From positions 21,267,053 through 21,331,052 of the forward strand of contig CM077826.1 in the NCBI GenBank assembly GCA_039720395.1: 64,000 nt of DNA. Reading direction: 5' to 3'. The DNA comes from Liquidambar formosana. Lineage: Eukaryota; Streptophyta; Magnoliopsida; Saxifragales; Altingiaceae. This document shows, piece by piece, positions 23,431 through 33,350 of the stretch. The notes below the pieces were generated by a model. The model saw only the letters and a program-made list of their open reading frames with translations, was not told the origin of the DNA and did not search any database. A program made the translations under genes and the position numbers. How positions within the stretch are numbered: the first letter of the stretch is position 1; every line of letters begins with the position of its first letter.

Positions 23431-25875
23431 TCATAAACCATTGACTTGGTACACAATCTTCCCATCAGGGTGGAGAATTCTGGTGGCTTTTGGTGATTCT
23501 TTCTCTAGCGGGGGACTCAAGCGAAGTCGCTTGCCTTTATCTCTTGGTTTAGGAGCAAAACACCCTTTCTTAGTGTCTTCCCATTTTGGCAGTGGTGAGG
23601 ACTGAACCTTGGAAGGAGTCGCTTCTCCTTCCGGAGATATCTCATCAAAGAAGGACGCCTCAGTGATGTGGGCCTTATGCTTTTCGAAGGGCGACGTTGA
23701 TGCTGGCACAACCACCGTTTTTCCTTTAAGCCTAAGTTTCAAGCATTGGTGGAATGTAGACGGGATGGCCTTGAACCTATGAATCCAAGGTCGACCCAAT
23801 AGTAAATGGTACGAGGTCGAGCTTTCGATGACATGGAATCTAGCGGCCGACTTGGTGGGGCCGACTTCTTGATCAAGAGTGACATGCCCCATAGTTTTTT
23901 CTCCTTTTGCTGCGAACCCAGAGATCTTGATGGTCTGCCTGGTAACCTTGTCCAGGGGTATACCTGCAGAGACCAAAGTGTTGGCTGATATGATATTTAC
24001 TAAGGACCCTGGGTTGAGTAAAGCCCTTCTCAACTCGACCCCATTGATGAATGTCGTGACATACAAGGGTCGATTGTGATTTATGTACGGTGTTTCAAGA
24101 TCAGCATCACTAAAAGTAAGGGTGGTATCGTGATTCTTGATGGAGCGTTTGATCGACCCTACATTGGCGAAAGCTTCTTCATTCACTTTATGGGCGAGAT
24201 AGACCATAGCCTTAGTCGCCTCAAAACGTAAGGGTTGTGAAAAACCCATTTGATCGTAAAAAGCTTTGAACTCTGCGTGGTCCTGGAGCTTCTCAGCCAG
24301 AGAGTCATACTCGCCTTGACTCACTCCATCGTCGTTGCAGATGTCGAGGTAGGCAGCTGTCATGGCTTGCCCTGCCCCGTTATGTACAGGAAATGGATCT
24401 GCATCGATATCTCGAGGTAGGGCAACCTTCGAGTCTCCATTTTTAAGCTTTTTGTCGAAGAATCTACGGAGAGCCCAACAATCTGCAGTAGCTTGCTTGT
24501 TGAACCGATGATAAGCACAATAGTTGGGGCGGGCTTTGTTAGCTGCAGTAGGCCTCACCGCGACTGGAGGAAGACGAATTATATGGTCTCTGACCCATCC
24601 ATCGAGTACTATTAGTACCTCATCCATGGGGCAAGGAAAAGGTGGGGGTTCCTCAACCTCCTTTCCTTTCTTGGAAGACTCATCCTTCTTAGGGCGCTTT
24701 GCCTCGGTAGCAGCTGCAGTTGGTGCCGAATTCCATTTTGGATTTCTCCAGTTTGACCTATGAGCGCTCCTGGTGAGCTCCTCCTGTTTGCTACGGTGCG
24801 TATTTTTGGCTGCCTCACAGAGATGGGAGAATGACCCGAGGTTTGAATTCTCGAGATGTAGCCTGTACGATGGAAGCAAACCATTTAAGCATACCTTTAC
24901 CAGATTTTCTTCAGTGATCGGATCGTGGCATCGCATCGCCTTTTTCCTGAATCTTTTGATGAACTCAATGAGATCCTCGTCTTTCTTTTGTCTTTCTTGA
25001 CTCAAGGTGATGATGGTGAGCCGCTCTTCCACGTAAAAGAACTTGCCGTGGAAAGCGAGAACCATTGCGTCCCAGGTTGGTATAGATTCTGGGGCAAGAT
25101 TGGAGTACCAGGAGTAAGCATCGACGGTAAGTGATTTTGAAAACTCACGAAGTCGCAAGTTCTCATCAGATCGATAAGGTCCTAGTGCATCAAGAAATCG
25201 CATTACATGTTCTCGTGCATTTCCATCTATCCCGTTGAATAAGGGAAATTTCAGAGGCGGCGTATACTTTGGGGGGTATGGTGCACTCGCCAACTCGAGC
25301 GGATATGGGGGTCTCATGTCGAGCTCTGGCGCTGGTGGCAAAGTAAGCCTAGCTCCCTCCATCGCCATTCTTTTCTCTATTTCTTCAACGGTAACGAACT
25401 TCTGAACTGGTGGAGGTACTGGCGGTATAGGTCCTGGTGGTGCTTGCCTTCCATTCTGGGCCGCTCCATCCTGAGCCGATGCTCCCATAGATGGTCCTCC
25501 CTGAGGGTTGACCCCATGAGGAGGGTTCTCACCCTCGAGGCGAGGTTCGCCTGTTGGTGGATTTTCTCTTTGAGAACGTAATTCTTCCAAGATCCGGTTT
25601 TGGGTGTCATTGATTGCTATGAGTGTGGGGGCTAGGATATTAATGAGATCGTCTAATGGAGGATACTGAGATCCTCGAGACTGACGAGATTGCCGACTTT
25701 GGCGGCTTTGATGGGATCGAGCTATATGTCCGGACTCGTTGGATGCTTCCTGATTGCTATCTGTTCTCAAGTTGGCAACTCTAGCCCTTGAGGTTCCAGC
25801 CCGTGTGCTCCCTCGGGTAGTCACCATCATATGCACTGCCTCCCCAGCGGAGTTGCTAAAATGTTTGTGAGTCAT
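23431..25875 (-). CDS. Gypsy gag-protease polyprotein (814-aa frame)
   Basis: Open for 814 codons. The true start is probably the MVTTRGSTRAG methionine just past the primer site, because the first ATG lies inside the LTR. It has an N-terminal Arg/Ser/Gln-rich part (repeated RQSRQS), a Pro-rich stretch, then the retrotransposon gag core (MRFLDALGPYRSDENLRLRE, FSKSLTVDAYSWYSNL, EFIKRFRKKAMRCHDP). A Cys/His cluster follows (NYCAYHRFNKQATADCW), not a standard CCHC knuckle. The protease region (YVTTFINGVELRRALLN then PGSLVNIISANTLV) has Asn where the catalytic Asp of retroviral-type proteases is expected, so the protease is probably dead. The later GRPWIHRFKAIPS is the usual flap-end segment. It ends at TGA 23431-23433 with pol continuing in the same frame. 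It makes virus-like particle protein in intact relatives. Confidence 0.85.
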   Translation of the reverse strand: MTHKHFSNSAGEAVHMMVTTRGSTRAGTSRARVANLRTDSNQEASNESGHIARSHQSRQSRQSRQSRGSQYPPLDDLINILAPTLIAINDTQNRILEELRSQRENPPTGEPRLEGENPPHGVNPQGGPSMGASAQDGAAQNGRQAPPGPIPPVPPPVQKFVTVEEIEKRMAMEGARLTLPPAPELDMRPPYPLELASAPYPPKYTPPLKFPLFNGIDGNAREHVMRFLDALGPYRSDENLRLREFSKSLTVDAYSWYSNLAPESIPTWDAMVLAFHGKFFYVEERLTIITLSQERQKKDEDLIEFIKRFRKKAMRCHDPITEENLVKVCLNGLLPSYRLHLENSNLGSFSHLCEAAKNTHRSKQEELTRSAHRSNWRNPKWNSAPTAAATEAKRPKKDESSKKGKEVEEPPPFPCPMDEVLIVLDGWVRDHIIRLPPVAVRPTAANKARPNYCAYHRFNKQATADCWALRRFFDKKLKNGDSKVALPRDIDADPFPVHNGAGQAMTAAYLDICNDDGVSQGEYDSLAEKLQDHAEFKAFYDQMGFSQPLRFEATKAMVYLAHKVNEEAFANVGSIKRSIKNHDTTLTFSDADLETPYINHNRPLYVTTFINGVELRRALLNPGSLVNIISANTLVSAGIPLDKVTRQTIKISGFAAKGEKTMGHVTLDQEVGPTKSAARFHVIESSTSYHLLLGRPWIHRFKAIPSTFHQCLKLRLKGKTVVVPASTSPFEKHKAHITEASFFDEISPEGEATPSKVQSSPLPKWEDTKKGCFAPKPRDKGKRLRLSPPLEKESPKATRILHPDGKIVYQVNGL
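25841..25858 (-). other. Primer-binding site of the Gypsy element
   Basis: Minus strand TAGCAACTCCGCTGGGGA, three bases inside the 5' LTR. It resembles the TGGCGACTCCGCTGGGGA type of plant Gypsy primer sites with two changes. Confidence 0.6.
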
Positions 25876-26954
25876 TGCGACGTGGAGTCAACAGAACCCA
25901 CGTGGGTCGTATTCAAGGAGGTCAGCCGCGTATGATAGTGAGACAAGTGGAGAGACTGAGATGGAGGAGAGAGAGAAGCAACCTGGGGGTAGCTTTGGGA
26001 GTGGGAGATAGGCAGGGAGAGAGTCGACCTAATGGGGCGTGACCCGTATTTGGAGAGACTTCAGTCCAAATGAAGCCTTCGTAGAAAATCCCCCGCAATC
26101 AAAGAGGAGATTCCTTAGTTGTTAGTGTTGTTGGTGAGGGGATTGAATGCCCCGTTAATGAGGCCAAGAAAGGCCTTTTATAGTGCCAAAGACCTGGGAC
26201 AGCCGTTTGATGCAAGTGGCAGTCAGACCTAGGGTAATGGGTAGCAGACCTAGACCCTCTTGGGTAGGTCGGCTACCATGTCCTGTTCTGGTGCTAACAC
26301 CTATGCCTGTAAGGCTTTTCAGCCTGTACGAGGTATGGGTTTGACCTGTCAGCTATCCCATCATCTTTTTGAGGTTGTTGTTATGTCACATCACTTCCCA
26401 GCTGTACCCCAGATCAACTATAGAGGTGCAATTCCCGATGCCATGGGTGCGACCTCCTTAGAGAGCTTTCTCTTCATCCACCATACCAAGATCCTCCAAG
26501 TGTCCTAAATGTTAAGATAAGCTAAGGTCGAGCGACCTTGCTTGAAGGCCAAGCTCGTGTCTGAGCCTCCTAGGTCCTGCCTCGACCTAAGCTAGTGCTG
26601 GATTAGGGCCGTACCTCAGGGGTACTTCGAGGGGAATCAAGTAGATCGCTTGCCTCGACTCCCGTCACGCGATGTGATAGGCATCCGACTCAAAGAGGTC
26701 GTAGTGACCCACCTCGAGATGGTTCGGGCATCCTCGATATAGAGGGCGTCCCTCCGGGAAGGGGCATCCTCGAGGGAGTGGACGTTTCCCTCGAAGGTAT
26801 GTGGATGTGGGCGACGAGGCTGTTCTGAGTGGGGTCGTCCAAGAAGTGCCATTTAGGCGACTGAGGTGGCGGAATAAGTTAACATTATTGGTCAACTTTC
26901 TACGTGTCGAGGTATAGTTGGTTTGACATGGCAGGACATCTTGGGGTATCAACA
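25862..26954 (-). repeat. 5' LTR of the Gypsy element
   Basis: 1093 bp, direct repeat of 20960-22053; TGTTGATACC start and CACAAACA end on the minus strand. It lies upstream of gag. Confidence 0.9.
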
Positions 26955-27657
26955 CCCTATAATCCAAAATCCCACTGCAATGGTAGCCCTATATTTGGAT
27001 CTTGTTCATCCCAAATCTGCCGGGGCAGCCCTATATTTGGATCTTGTTCATCCCAAATCTGCTGGGCCATCCGTCATTGCCTTATGGTTTTCTTTCATTG
27101 AATAAACTTTAGGTTTGAACTCATCTGTGACAATAACTAATAAGATCTCTCCAGTTTAGATTGGGTGTGCTTCGGTCGATGAACTACAACCTGCAACTCA
27201 AATGCAAGATCCTATCTTGCTGTTATTGGAGACGCCGCCGTTGGTAGGCTTGACGTCAGCGTCGAAGGGTGGTTCTCCAAAAGGGAAAAGAAAAATCAAA
27301 TTGATTTTTTCTTTTTTGGTAAAAAAAAATTGATTAATTTGGTCTGTTGGATCTCCTCTGTCCCCACATGTCAAGCTATACTTCATGTACTGGCAAAATC
27401 CTCACTGCCACGGCCACGTCGAGCTACATAGGCAGGTACGTGACTTTTGCGTGCGCCAAACTTTAGAAAAAGTTAATAGCATTAAAGTGTTTTTAACCCT
27501 ATAGTTAATTTGAAAGGAGTCTATTTTATGCATTGGCTCCATTTTAGAAAGATTTTTGCCTTTAACTAAGACAAAAATAATGTGGACTGATTCAACTTCC
27601 ACTGGGTGTTTCAACACACCCTTGATTGGGATGTTTTGGGGGCCGGGGCACACTCAC

Positions 27658-29892
27658 AGTGATATGATCCTCGGAGAATTGTTGTAGTTGCAGTTCAAAC
27701 CATCCCATAAGTAATAACATGGGACACAGGGATCTCCTTGCCAGTTTCTAGTCATTTGGTACGCTCGCTTGATGTTCATGATAGCATCAACTGTAATTTC
27801 GAAAATACAAAATCATACACAAGGGATTTAAAAAAAAAAAAAAATTTAGAAATCCCAATAATTAAAATTTAAAAATTTTGAACAAAAATGCCCATCCGCC
27901 ACCTGGATCTGATTTGCTCTTATTGCTTCTGTCACCAAGAGGATCATCAAGAGTCTAATATTCTAAAACAATTCTAATCGTATTAGCCGTACAAGTATTC
28001 CAATACAAATTAGTGGTACGAACATTGTCAAAGAAGAAGAAAAAGAATAGAAAAGCATACCATCTTGTTGGTCTGTTGGTGCATCAGGGAGCATATTTAG
28101 ATCGAAAATCTCGAATGCGTTGAGGATGGGAGGAAGATTAGAATCCTCTGTTGCATAAATGTCAAAGGAAATTGCTCCATCCTTAAGTGGCACATTTAGA
28201 GGACCTATGGTCAGTGGCTTTAGGTAAGCAAGTTTAATTGGTTCCGTGAGAGGGTAATGGCCATTCAAAGATATATTAAATTCTCCCAGCTTGTCATCCC
28301 AGAGGTCGAAAATATGAGCAAAGTGAAAGCAGATATAATATTCAAAAGTGGCGTTGAAAGGACGCCTCCAACAATAAGATAAGGGAGAGCTAGAGTTTTT
28401 TGGGTAGGCGGCAGTCCTCAGCACTTGTTCAGGTGGGTAATAAGAACCATTGCTGCTCTGGATTTCAATGGTGGACTCGGTGCTAATTGGAGACCAAAGA
28501 TCCCAGTTAGGATCTGGGAGTTTCAGAGGTATCCAGATCCGATCGTATATATCGTTCGGGTACCTATTGGAGAGAGACACGTACATTTAATTTGCAGCTA
28601 TTAGGAAGAGAATTTCAGTTTTTGGTTTTTGTGTTAATTGGTCTATTTCATTAGACATATTTAGTTAAGGAGCTTCCTCAGGCTGTGAGGTTTTTTGTTT
28701 TCTTTTTTCCTTTGTCTTTAAACAAACCAATAAACCAATGTATTGGCTTATCGGTGTGTTTTTAGATTAGGTGTTGGCCTTCGGGCTTATATTTAATTTA
28801 CTGTGTATCTTCTTTCTTTTGGAATTTATTTCTCACTTATCCCAAAAAAAAATAAAAAATAAAAAAAGGAGACTAATTAATTCACGTACCTGATAATATC
28901 CTGGCCACCATTGAGATTATACCGCCACATGAGTTGTAGTGCTCCCGACCGAACTTTATAAATGGAACTGTCTAAACGCCGAAGTTCCAATGCGGAAATG
29001 AAAGGTGTTCCAAAGCCGGTGTTTACAAGACACACATCTATGTTGCGCCTCAACGGAAAATGCATAATCTCAAAAAATAAGTACGAATCAACCTTCTCCC
29101 ATTTGTTAACCCCAAGGTATAGGTCGAACACCGGGGCTTGATTTTTGCCATCATAATTCCCGTACATGAAGTAAGCTTTGATCATGTAGTTTTGGTTTTT
29201 GCCCTGTTCAGGTTTCAGGGTATAGCAGTTTCTTGGTCCATTGGGAAAACTTCTCAAGTCCTTCTGCTGCTTTTTTGGATTCAATCCGGGGGATATCTGC
29301 TTATTGATCCCGGTATCTATAAAATATTCATCTGACTTGTAAAATATACCAGTATCCCCGTCTTGGTAATTTCCAGTTGCCCCACAGTCGATGCTAATGG
29401 AATCTAATTTGAAGAAGTTTTATTAATCGAGAGAAAGAGACAGTTAAACTAAAAGGAATAACAATTAATTTACATGTTTCCCTGGCCTAGCTTGCTAGTA
29501 ATTTTCAGACAACATGCATTTATTTCAGTAGAACGTCATCACTATATATGAATTTTCCAGCAGGCGGTCCATGGACTACAACTAGTCCACTGTTAGGCTA
29601 TATAAAACCAAATTGCTAATCCAATTAAATCATACTCTCTATTAATTTGATAGCCCGAACATGCATATATAAGAACTTAATTAATTGTCACAGGGAAAAA
29701 AATCAAGGAAGAAAAATATGCTGGCAAATTCTAAAACATGCACTAATCCATGTACTTACTGGCAATGTCAGTGCCAAGCCTCCTTCGAGCCTGTTCATGA
29801 TGATAGTCTGAATGGCCAAAAGAAACAATCACCGGCGGAATAAAGATGAGCCACACTGTCGTAGCCAAAATCAAAGTATCTCCACCACCCAT
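27658..29892 (-). pseudogene. Broken kinase copy: signal peptide and malectin-like exons 1-4
   Basis: Exon 1 (29892-29760) starts ATG and encodes MGGGDTLILATTVWLIFIPP, a hydrophobic signal peptide. Exon 2 (29403-28890) begins SISIDCGATGNY and contains [19 protein letters not shown] and [10 protein letters not shown], the malectin-like fold. Exon 3 (28563-28061) begins YPNDIYDRIW and contains [19 protein letters not shown] and [18 protein letters not shown] sequence (here [19 protein letters not shown]). Exon 4 (27790-27658) encodes [21 protein letters not shown] and LWDGLNCNY. All four are open with good splice sites. Exon 2 lacks a few residues found in the paralog (514 versus 538 nt). Confidence 0.87.
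28640..28866 (+). mobile_element. Possible retroposon (LINE/SINE-like 3' end) in intron 2
   Basis: This stretch, rich in T, G and C, ends in an A-rich tail at 28842-28866 and has no counterpart in the paralog intron. A weak repeat (aaggag) occurs on both sides. Insertion boundaries and family are uncertain. Confidence 0.4.
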
Positions 29893-30576
29893 GTTGATCT
29901 TTGAATTTCCTGATAATATTAGTTTTGCTTAGATTCGGACATTAAAGGGAGAAAACAGCAAAAAAGGAAAAAGGGAAAAAAGACGACTCAACTCACTCGG
30001 TTGAACCTTCATGGTACCTGCCTTGAGCAATATTTTACGCTAAAGTTATACATATTACGTACTATAAATGGATCCCGTACGTAAAGGATCCCCTACAATC
30101 GTATGGGCCCCCAGTCCATGTAAGTGTGGGACCCATTGGAGCCCGAGTAAGTCTTGTTTAACTGTGACACAACCATGTGAGCCAAAGGGAATATAATTAA
30201 GGAAATAAAATAGGATTGTGAGGCTAAAAAATATTTTGACAATCTTATTTTCTCCAATACTTTTGTTGACTCAATTAGTGGTATCACAATTACATATAAG
30301 TTTTTCTCTTAATTTAGGGGTCTTTGATTAGCATTAATTTCCCATTATAATTAGTTATTAAGGGAGATAACCCTTTAATTCTTTATTAAGTTCTTGAGAG
30401 TAGAACAATGACGGAGTCAAGAATTTTCTCTAGGACGGTCGACTTTTGTTTAGATGGTAATGATTTTTCTCTCTATAAATTAAAGAAATCCTTTGAAGTA
30501 GCCTTCTACCAATTTTTTTTTCCCTTAATAGATAATAAAAAGATTAAAGAAAGTTTTCTAAATTTAATAATTAATA
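29893..30576. other. Upstream region of the broken kinase gene
   Basis: Intergenic. The sequence just upstream of the start codon shows little likeness to the region upstream of the intact paralog beyond the first tens of bases, so the promoter is probably not shared. No gene or repeat recognised. Confidence 0.4.
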
Positions 30577-30808
30577 CTCCCTCCATCCCAAAATGTTGAG
30601 CCACTTTGACTAAGCATGCATATGAGCTATTTAATACTTTGTCATGGGACTCATTAATTTTAACTTTCCAATTTTACCTTCTTTCTTTTTTTTTTTTTCC
30701 CTTTTCTTTTCTTTTTTTAAATAAATAAATAAATAAATAAAAAGAGCTTTAAGCATCCTTAGGAAGCCCAACATCCCAACTAGGTTGGTACATTAAGAAC
30801 CTATAATC

Positions 30809-31569
30809 TAGACCTTTCAATGGACTGGATTCTAATCCGAATCCAATCCGAAAAAATTGGATATGGGTCAAGATTTTATAATCCGATAACCCGATAATCT
30901 GATAATCCAAAAGTCTGATTATTTAACAAATCGGATATGGAGTTAGGTTGATCCGATCCGTTAAGGAGCCAATCCGTCAAAGTGAATAATAAATATATAT
31001 ATATATATATACACACTTGTCATGGATGAGTGCGTTTCCATAGAATAGATTGTTTGATATCATAATTGAACAGATTTTCTTTTTCTATGGTAGTTTGATA
31101 TTTCATCATTATTATATTTATATTATTATCGACAGATTTCAAATTTGTACAATTTTGTTGCACTAGTTCTTTTGGATTATTGGATATATTAGTGTTTTTT
31201 GCTTCTAATTGACAAGAGAAGCGTGATCAATTTAATTCACAAAGTTTATTTTTTTCTTCTAATCACAAGTAAGCACTAAATGAAATAGGTAGGCCATAGG
31301 TAGATCTTTGAGACTTTTGTCACCAGAATTTTAGACTAGATATATAGGTTATGCTAACTGAGATTGGTTTATGGTTTTAGTCTTTTTGCTAAAAAAATTG
31401 GATCGGATAATCGGATTGGATATCCAATAAATAAACAAATCGGATAATCGGATATGGGTTTATATATCAAGGATCTGTCGGATAAACGGATCGGATTAAT
31501 AATATTGCTTAACAGATCGGATCCTGATATACCTTGATTCGGTCCGAATCTGACCCGTTGACAAGCCTG
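30809..31569. mobile_element. hAT-like non-autonomous transposon with 8-bp target duplication
   Basis: CTATAATC stands at 30801-30808 and again at 31570-31577. The ends are TAGACCTTTCAATGG and, reverse complemented, CAGGCTTGTCAACGG, matching the usual hAT terminal pattern. The interior is rich in copies of ATCGGATAATCGGAT-type words near both ends (about 30820-30970 and 31395-31550), in opposite orientations, like transposase-binding subterminal repeats. There is no coding capacity. An (AT)n run sits at about 30990-31010. Confidence 0.85.
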
Positions 31570-31829
31570 CTATAATCATGTGCTACCAATTCAAGTATTA
31601 TTAAAAGAAAGAAAAACTTAATCAATGATACAAAAGGAAAGTAAAGAAAATAACAAAAGTTTGGTCTTAGTGACTCATAAAATGTCACAATCTAGCTCAC
31701 CTCAAAAAATTAGAAAGAAATAAGAATAAACTAACATCAAGTGGTAAATCTATAGTTACGACCCGACATATCTCAAGAGACTTCCACAAGAATCCGGCTT
31801 GGATCCAAAGACCACCAAGTAAGCTGAGA

Positions 31830-32260
31830 GTAATTAAGAGCATGATTAGCAACTTTATCCCCCAAAACAATTCGCTTTTTTGAAAACATGAGACACCACA
31901 ACATTCATCTTCTTAATCAACTCCAGACAATTAAACCATTTATTGATAAGAGACCAAGGCAGTTTAAAAATTTTATTTTGAAGGCAACAAACCACAGCCA
32001 AAGAATCACTTTCTATCCACAATTGATTCCAATCGTTATCCCAAGCATAAGAGATTGCCAAAATTACACTCATCAATTCAGCATAAAAGCAAAATGAATT
32101 CCAAACTTGGTTCCAAAGACGCCTTTGATAAAACCTTTGTGATTACGGAAAACACCCCCACTAGCAGCTAAACCAGGATTACGTCTAGTAACCCATCAAT
32201 ATTAACCTTAACCCATTCAAATGGTGGAGGATCCCAATGAACTAGAATATAGTTGGGAGC
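31830..32260 (-). pseudogene. LINE reverse-transcriptase-associated RNase H domain, degenerate
   Basis: The minus strand reads PPPFEWVKVNIDG (the opening strand and catalytic Asp region), then in another frame RNHKGFIKGVFGTKFG, then SVILAISYAWDNDWNQLWIE with SDSLAVV, and finally NVVVSHVFKKANCFGG. This is the order of the plant LINE RNase H domain. Two frameshifts and a stop separate the parts. The domain is followed by the LINE 3' UTR. Confidence 0.7.
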
Positions 32261-32490
32261 TTTGAGAGTGTTAAGCTTAATAGAGAAAGTCTTTAAAATT
32301 TGCAAATCCAAAACTGAGAAACCCATAGATGATGAAATGAGGTTACTCATGATTGAGATAATTGTAATTTTAAATATAAAAAGGGGCACATTAGGAAAGG
32401 AAAATAATTTTTTTGTCTTGATTAACAAATATTTTGGGATTATCTAAAATGAAAATTGCTATCAAACAAAGTGGAACGGATCGGAGGGAG

Positions 32491-33339
32491 TTTAATTAAT
32501 ATGATTTTGGTGAAGTCGTGAGTCAGTCATGAGCCATGGAGGAAATTATTGTAAACAACACTAATTCAGCATGTTATTTGGAGATGTAAGAGATGAGAGA
32601 TCAAGAGAGATTAGAGAAACTAAAATTATGTGAAATAAAAAGAACATATGTTATTTATAGGAAGAGGAGAAAGGAAAAGAAAGAGGGTAATAGAAAAATG
32701 AGAAATACCAAAAAATAAATTAGAAAGGTCAAATATAAAATATGAAAAGATACGCATGGAAGAAGAAAGAAAGAAAAAAAATAATATACATATATATACA
32801 TACATATATATATATACATACATATATATGTATGATGTGTGAGGAATGAGGAGGGTCAGGTGGCCCTTTGGCTCCACCCATGTGAGAAAGAGAGGGACCA
32901 ATCACATTTTGATAGATTTCTTTTATGTAAGAACTACTTTATCGTTCTCTCAGCAAAAAAGACAAAGAAAAAAATGGGACTACTTTGTCGTTCTTGGCAA
33001 AAAAAGATAAAAGAGGGACTACTTTGAACGACAAGACAAGACCAGGACATAGAGGCCGAACTAGTGTTCACATCTTCTGTTACATTATTCTCCTCCACAA
33101 GAGTGTTGACAACTTCAAGGTAATAAAAATGAGGGGCAAAGTGTTACATTCTTTCTTCTAGCTCCTCTATAAGGATGAGTCTTCCGTGTAACCATGATAT
33201 AGTTATTTAGTGTTGTGATGATTCATCAGATCAAAAAGTATTTTTGACAATTTTATTTTACTTTATTTTTATTAACTTATTATATAACGTCTATAATTAC
33301 ATATATGCTTTTCTCTTCGACAAGAATGTTGACAACATG
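32491..33339. other. Intergenic; (TA/CA) microsatellite
   Basis: A TA/CATA repeat lies at about 32783-32836. The rest has no recognised gene or repeat. Short ORFs here are not supported by any motif. Confidence 0.4.
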
Positions 33340-33350
33340 ACATACAACTA

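Larger units (their letters stand above)
20960..26954 (-). mobile_element. Ty3/Gypsy retrotransposon with deleted pol
   Basis: Two direct LTRs of about 1094 bp (20960-22053 and 25862-26954) read TGTTGATACCCC to CACAAACA on the minus strand. A primer site follows the 5' LTR and a polypurine tract precedes the 3' LTR. Between them are gag-protease and a reverse transcriptase region that stops abruptly at the polypurine tract, so most of RNase H and all of integrase are deleted. Internal length is 3.8 kb. In the first 108 bp the LTRs differ at roughly nine sites, so it is not young. Flanks are CTCTA and CCCTA; in addition 'cctataatccaaaatccca' occurs on both sides. Confidence 0.9.
19831..27500. 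mobile_element. TIR DNA transposon (MULE-like?) hosting a Gypsy element, inside intron 4 of the broken kinase
   Basis: The left end is AGGGTTAAAAACACTTTA and the right end is its reverse complement (27483-27500). Subterminal inverted similarity follows (gtacgcaaaa-tcacgtgc near 19981 versus the opposite strand near 27440). Flanks are ATAATTA (left) and ATAGTTA (right), an imperfect target duplication. The paralog intron at about 55960-55990 reads across the same site without the 7670 bp. Removing the Gypsy element (20960-26954) leaves about 1.68 kb with no transposase visible, so it is a non-autonomous element. A 36-bp direct repeat ('tatatttggatcttgttcat') lies at about 26990 and 27030. Superfamily is uncertain: the duplication is too degraded to count as 9 bp. 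Confidence 0.75.
12415..29892 (-). pseudogene. Malectin-like LRR receptor kinase, broken copy (12 of 13 exons present)
   Basis: Paralog of the gene at 50228-59922, same strand and exon order. The exons found, 5' to 3', are 29892-29760, 29403-28890, 28563-28061, 27790-27658, 19688-19617, 18314-18243, 18157-18077, 17940-17783, (exon 9 absent), 14159-14033, 13694-13632, 13534-13345 and 12802-12415. All remaining exons are open and in frame with each other. Adding a 206-nt exon 9 as in the paralog would give 2640 nt (879 aa plus stop); without it the sum leaves remainder 1, so skipping shifts the frame. Exon 9 carries the glycine-rich loop and ATP-binding lysine and is replaced by retroelement debris at about 14206-17580. 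The donor of exon 7 is AT instead of GT. The exon 6 donor is GC. Introns have grown to about 8 kb. It looks recently inactivated, because the open exons have not decayed; a transcript may still exist but could not encode an active kinase. Confidence 0.85.
30690..32400 (-). mobile_element. LINE 3' fragment with RNase H remnant
   Basis: On the minus strand an RNase H-like region is followed by a 3' UTR and a (AAAT)n/A-rich tail near 30690-30745. The UTR end (GATGTTGGGCTTCCTAAGGA) resembles the LINE end at 18960-19000. A hAT-like element (30809-31569) splits the UTR. Limits are approximate. Confidence 0.55.
30577..32490. mobile_element. Stowaway-like MITE split by later insertions
   Basis: The left end is CTCCCTCCATCCCAAAATG after TA, and the right end reverse complements to CTCCCTCCGATCCGTTCC. 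Both match the Stowaway (Tc1/mariner) terminal pattern. The 1.9-kb interior is mostly a later LINE fragment plus a hAT-like element, so the original MITE was a few hundred bases. The right TA is not clean (TTTAA). Confidence 0.55.

Noticed and set aside
22939..25134. Plus-strand ORFs of 66-128 aa over the Gypsy coding region
   Set aside because: Shadows of the minus-strand gag-pol frame.
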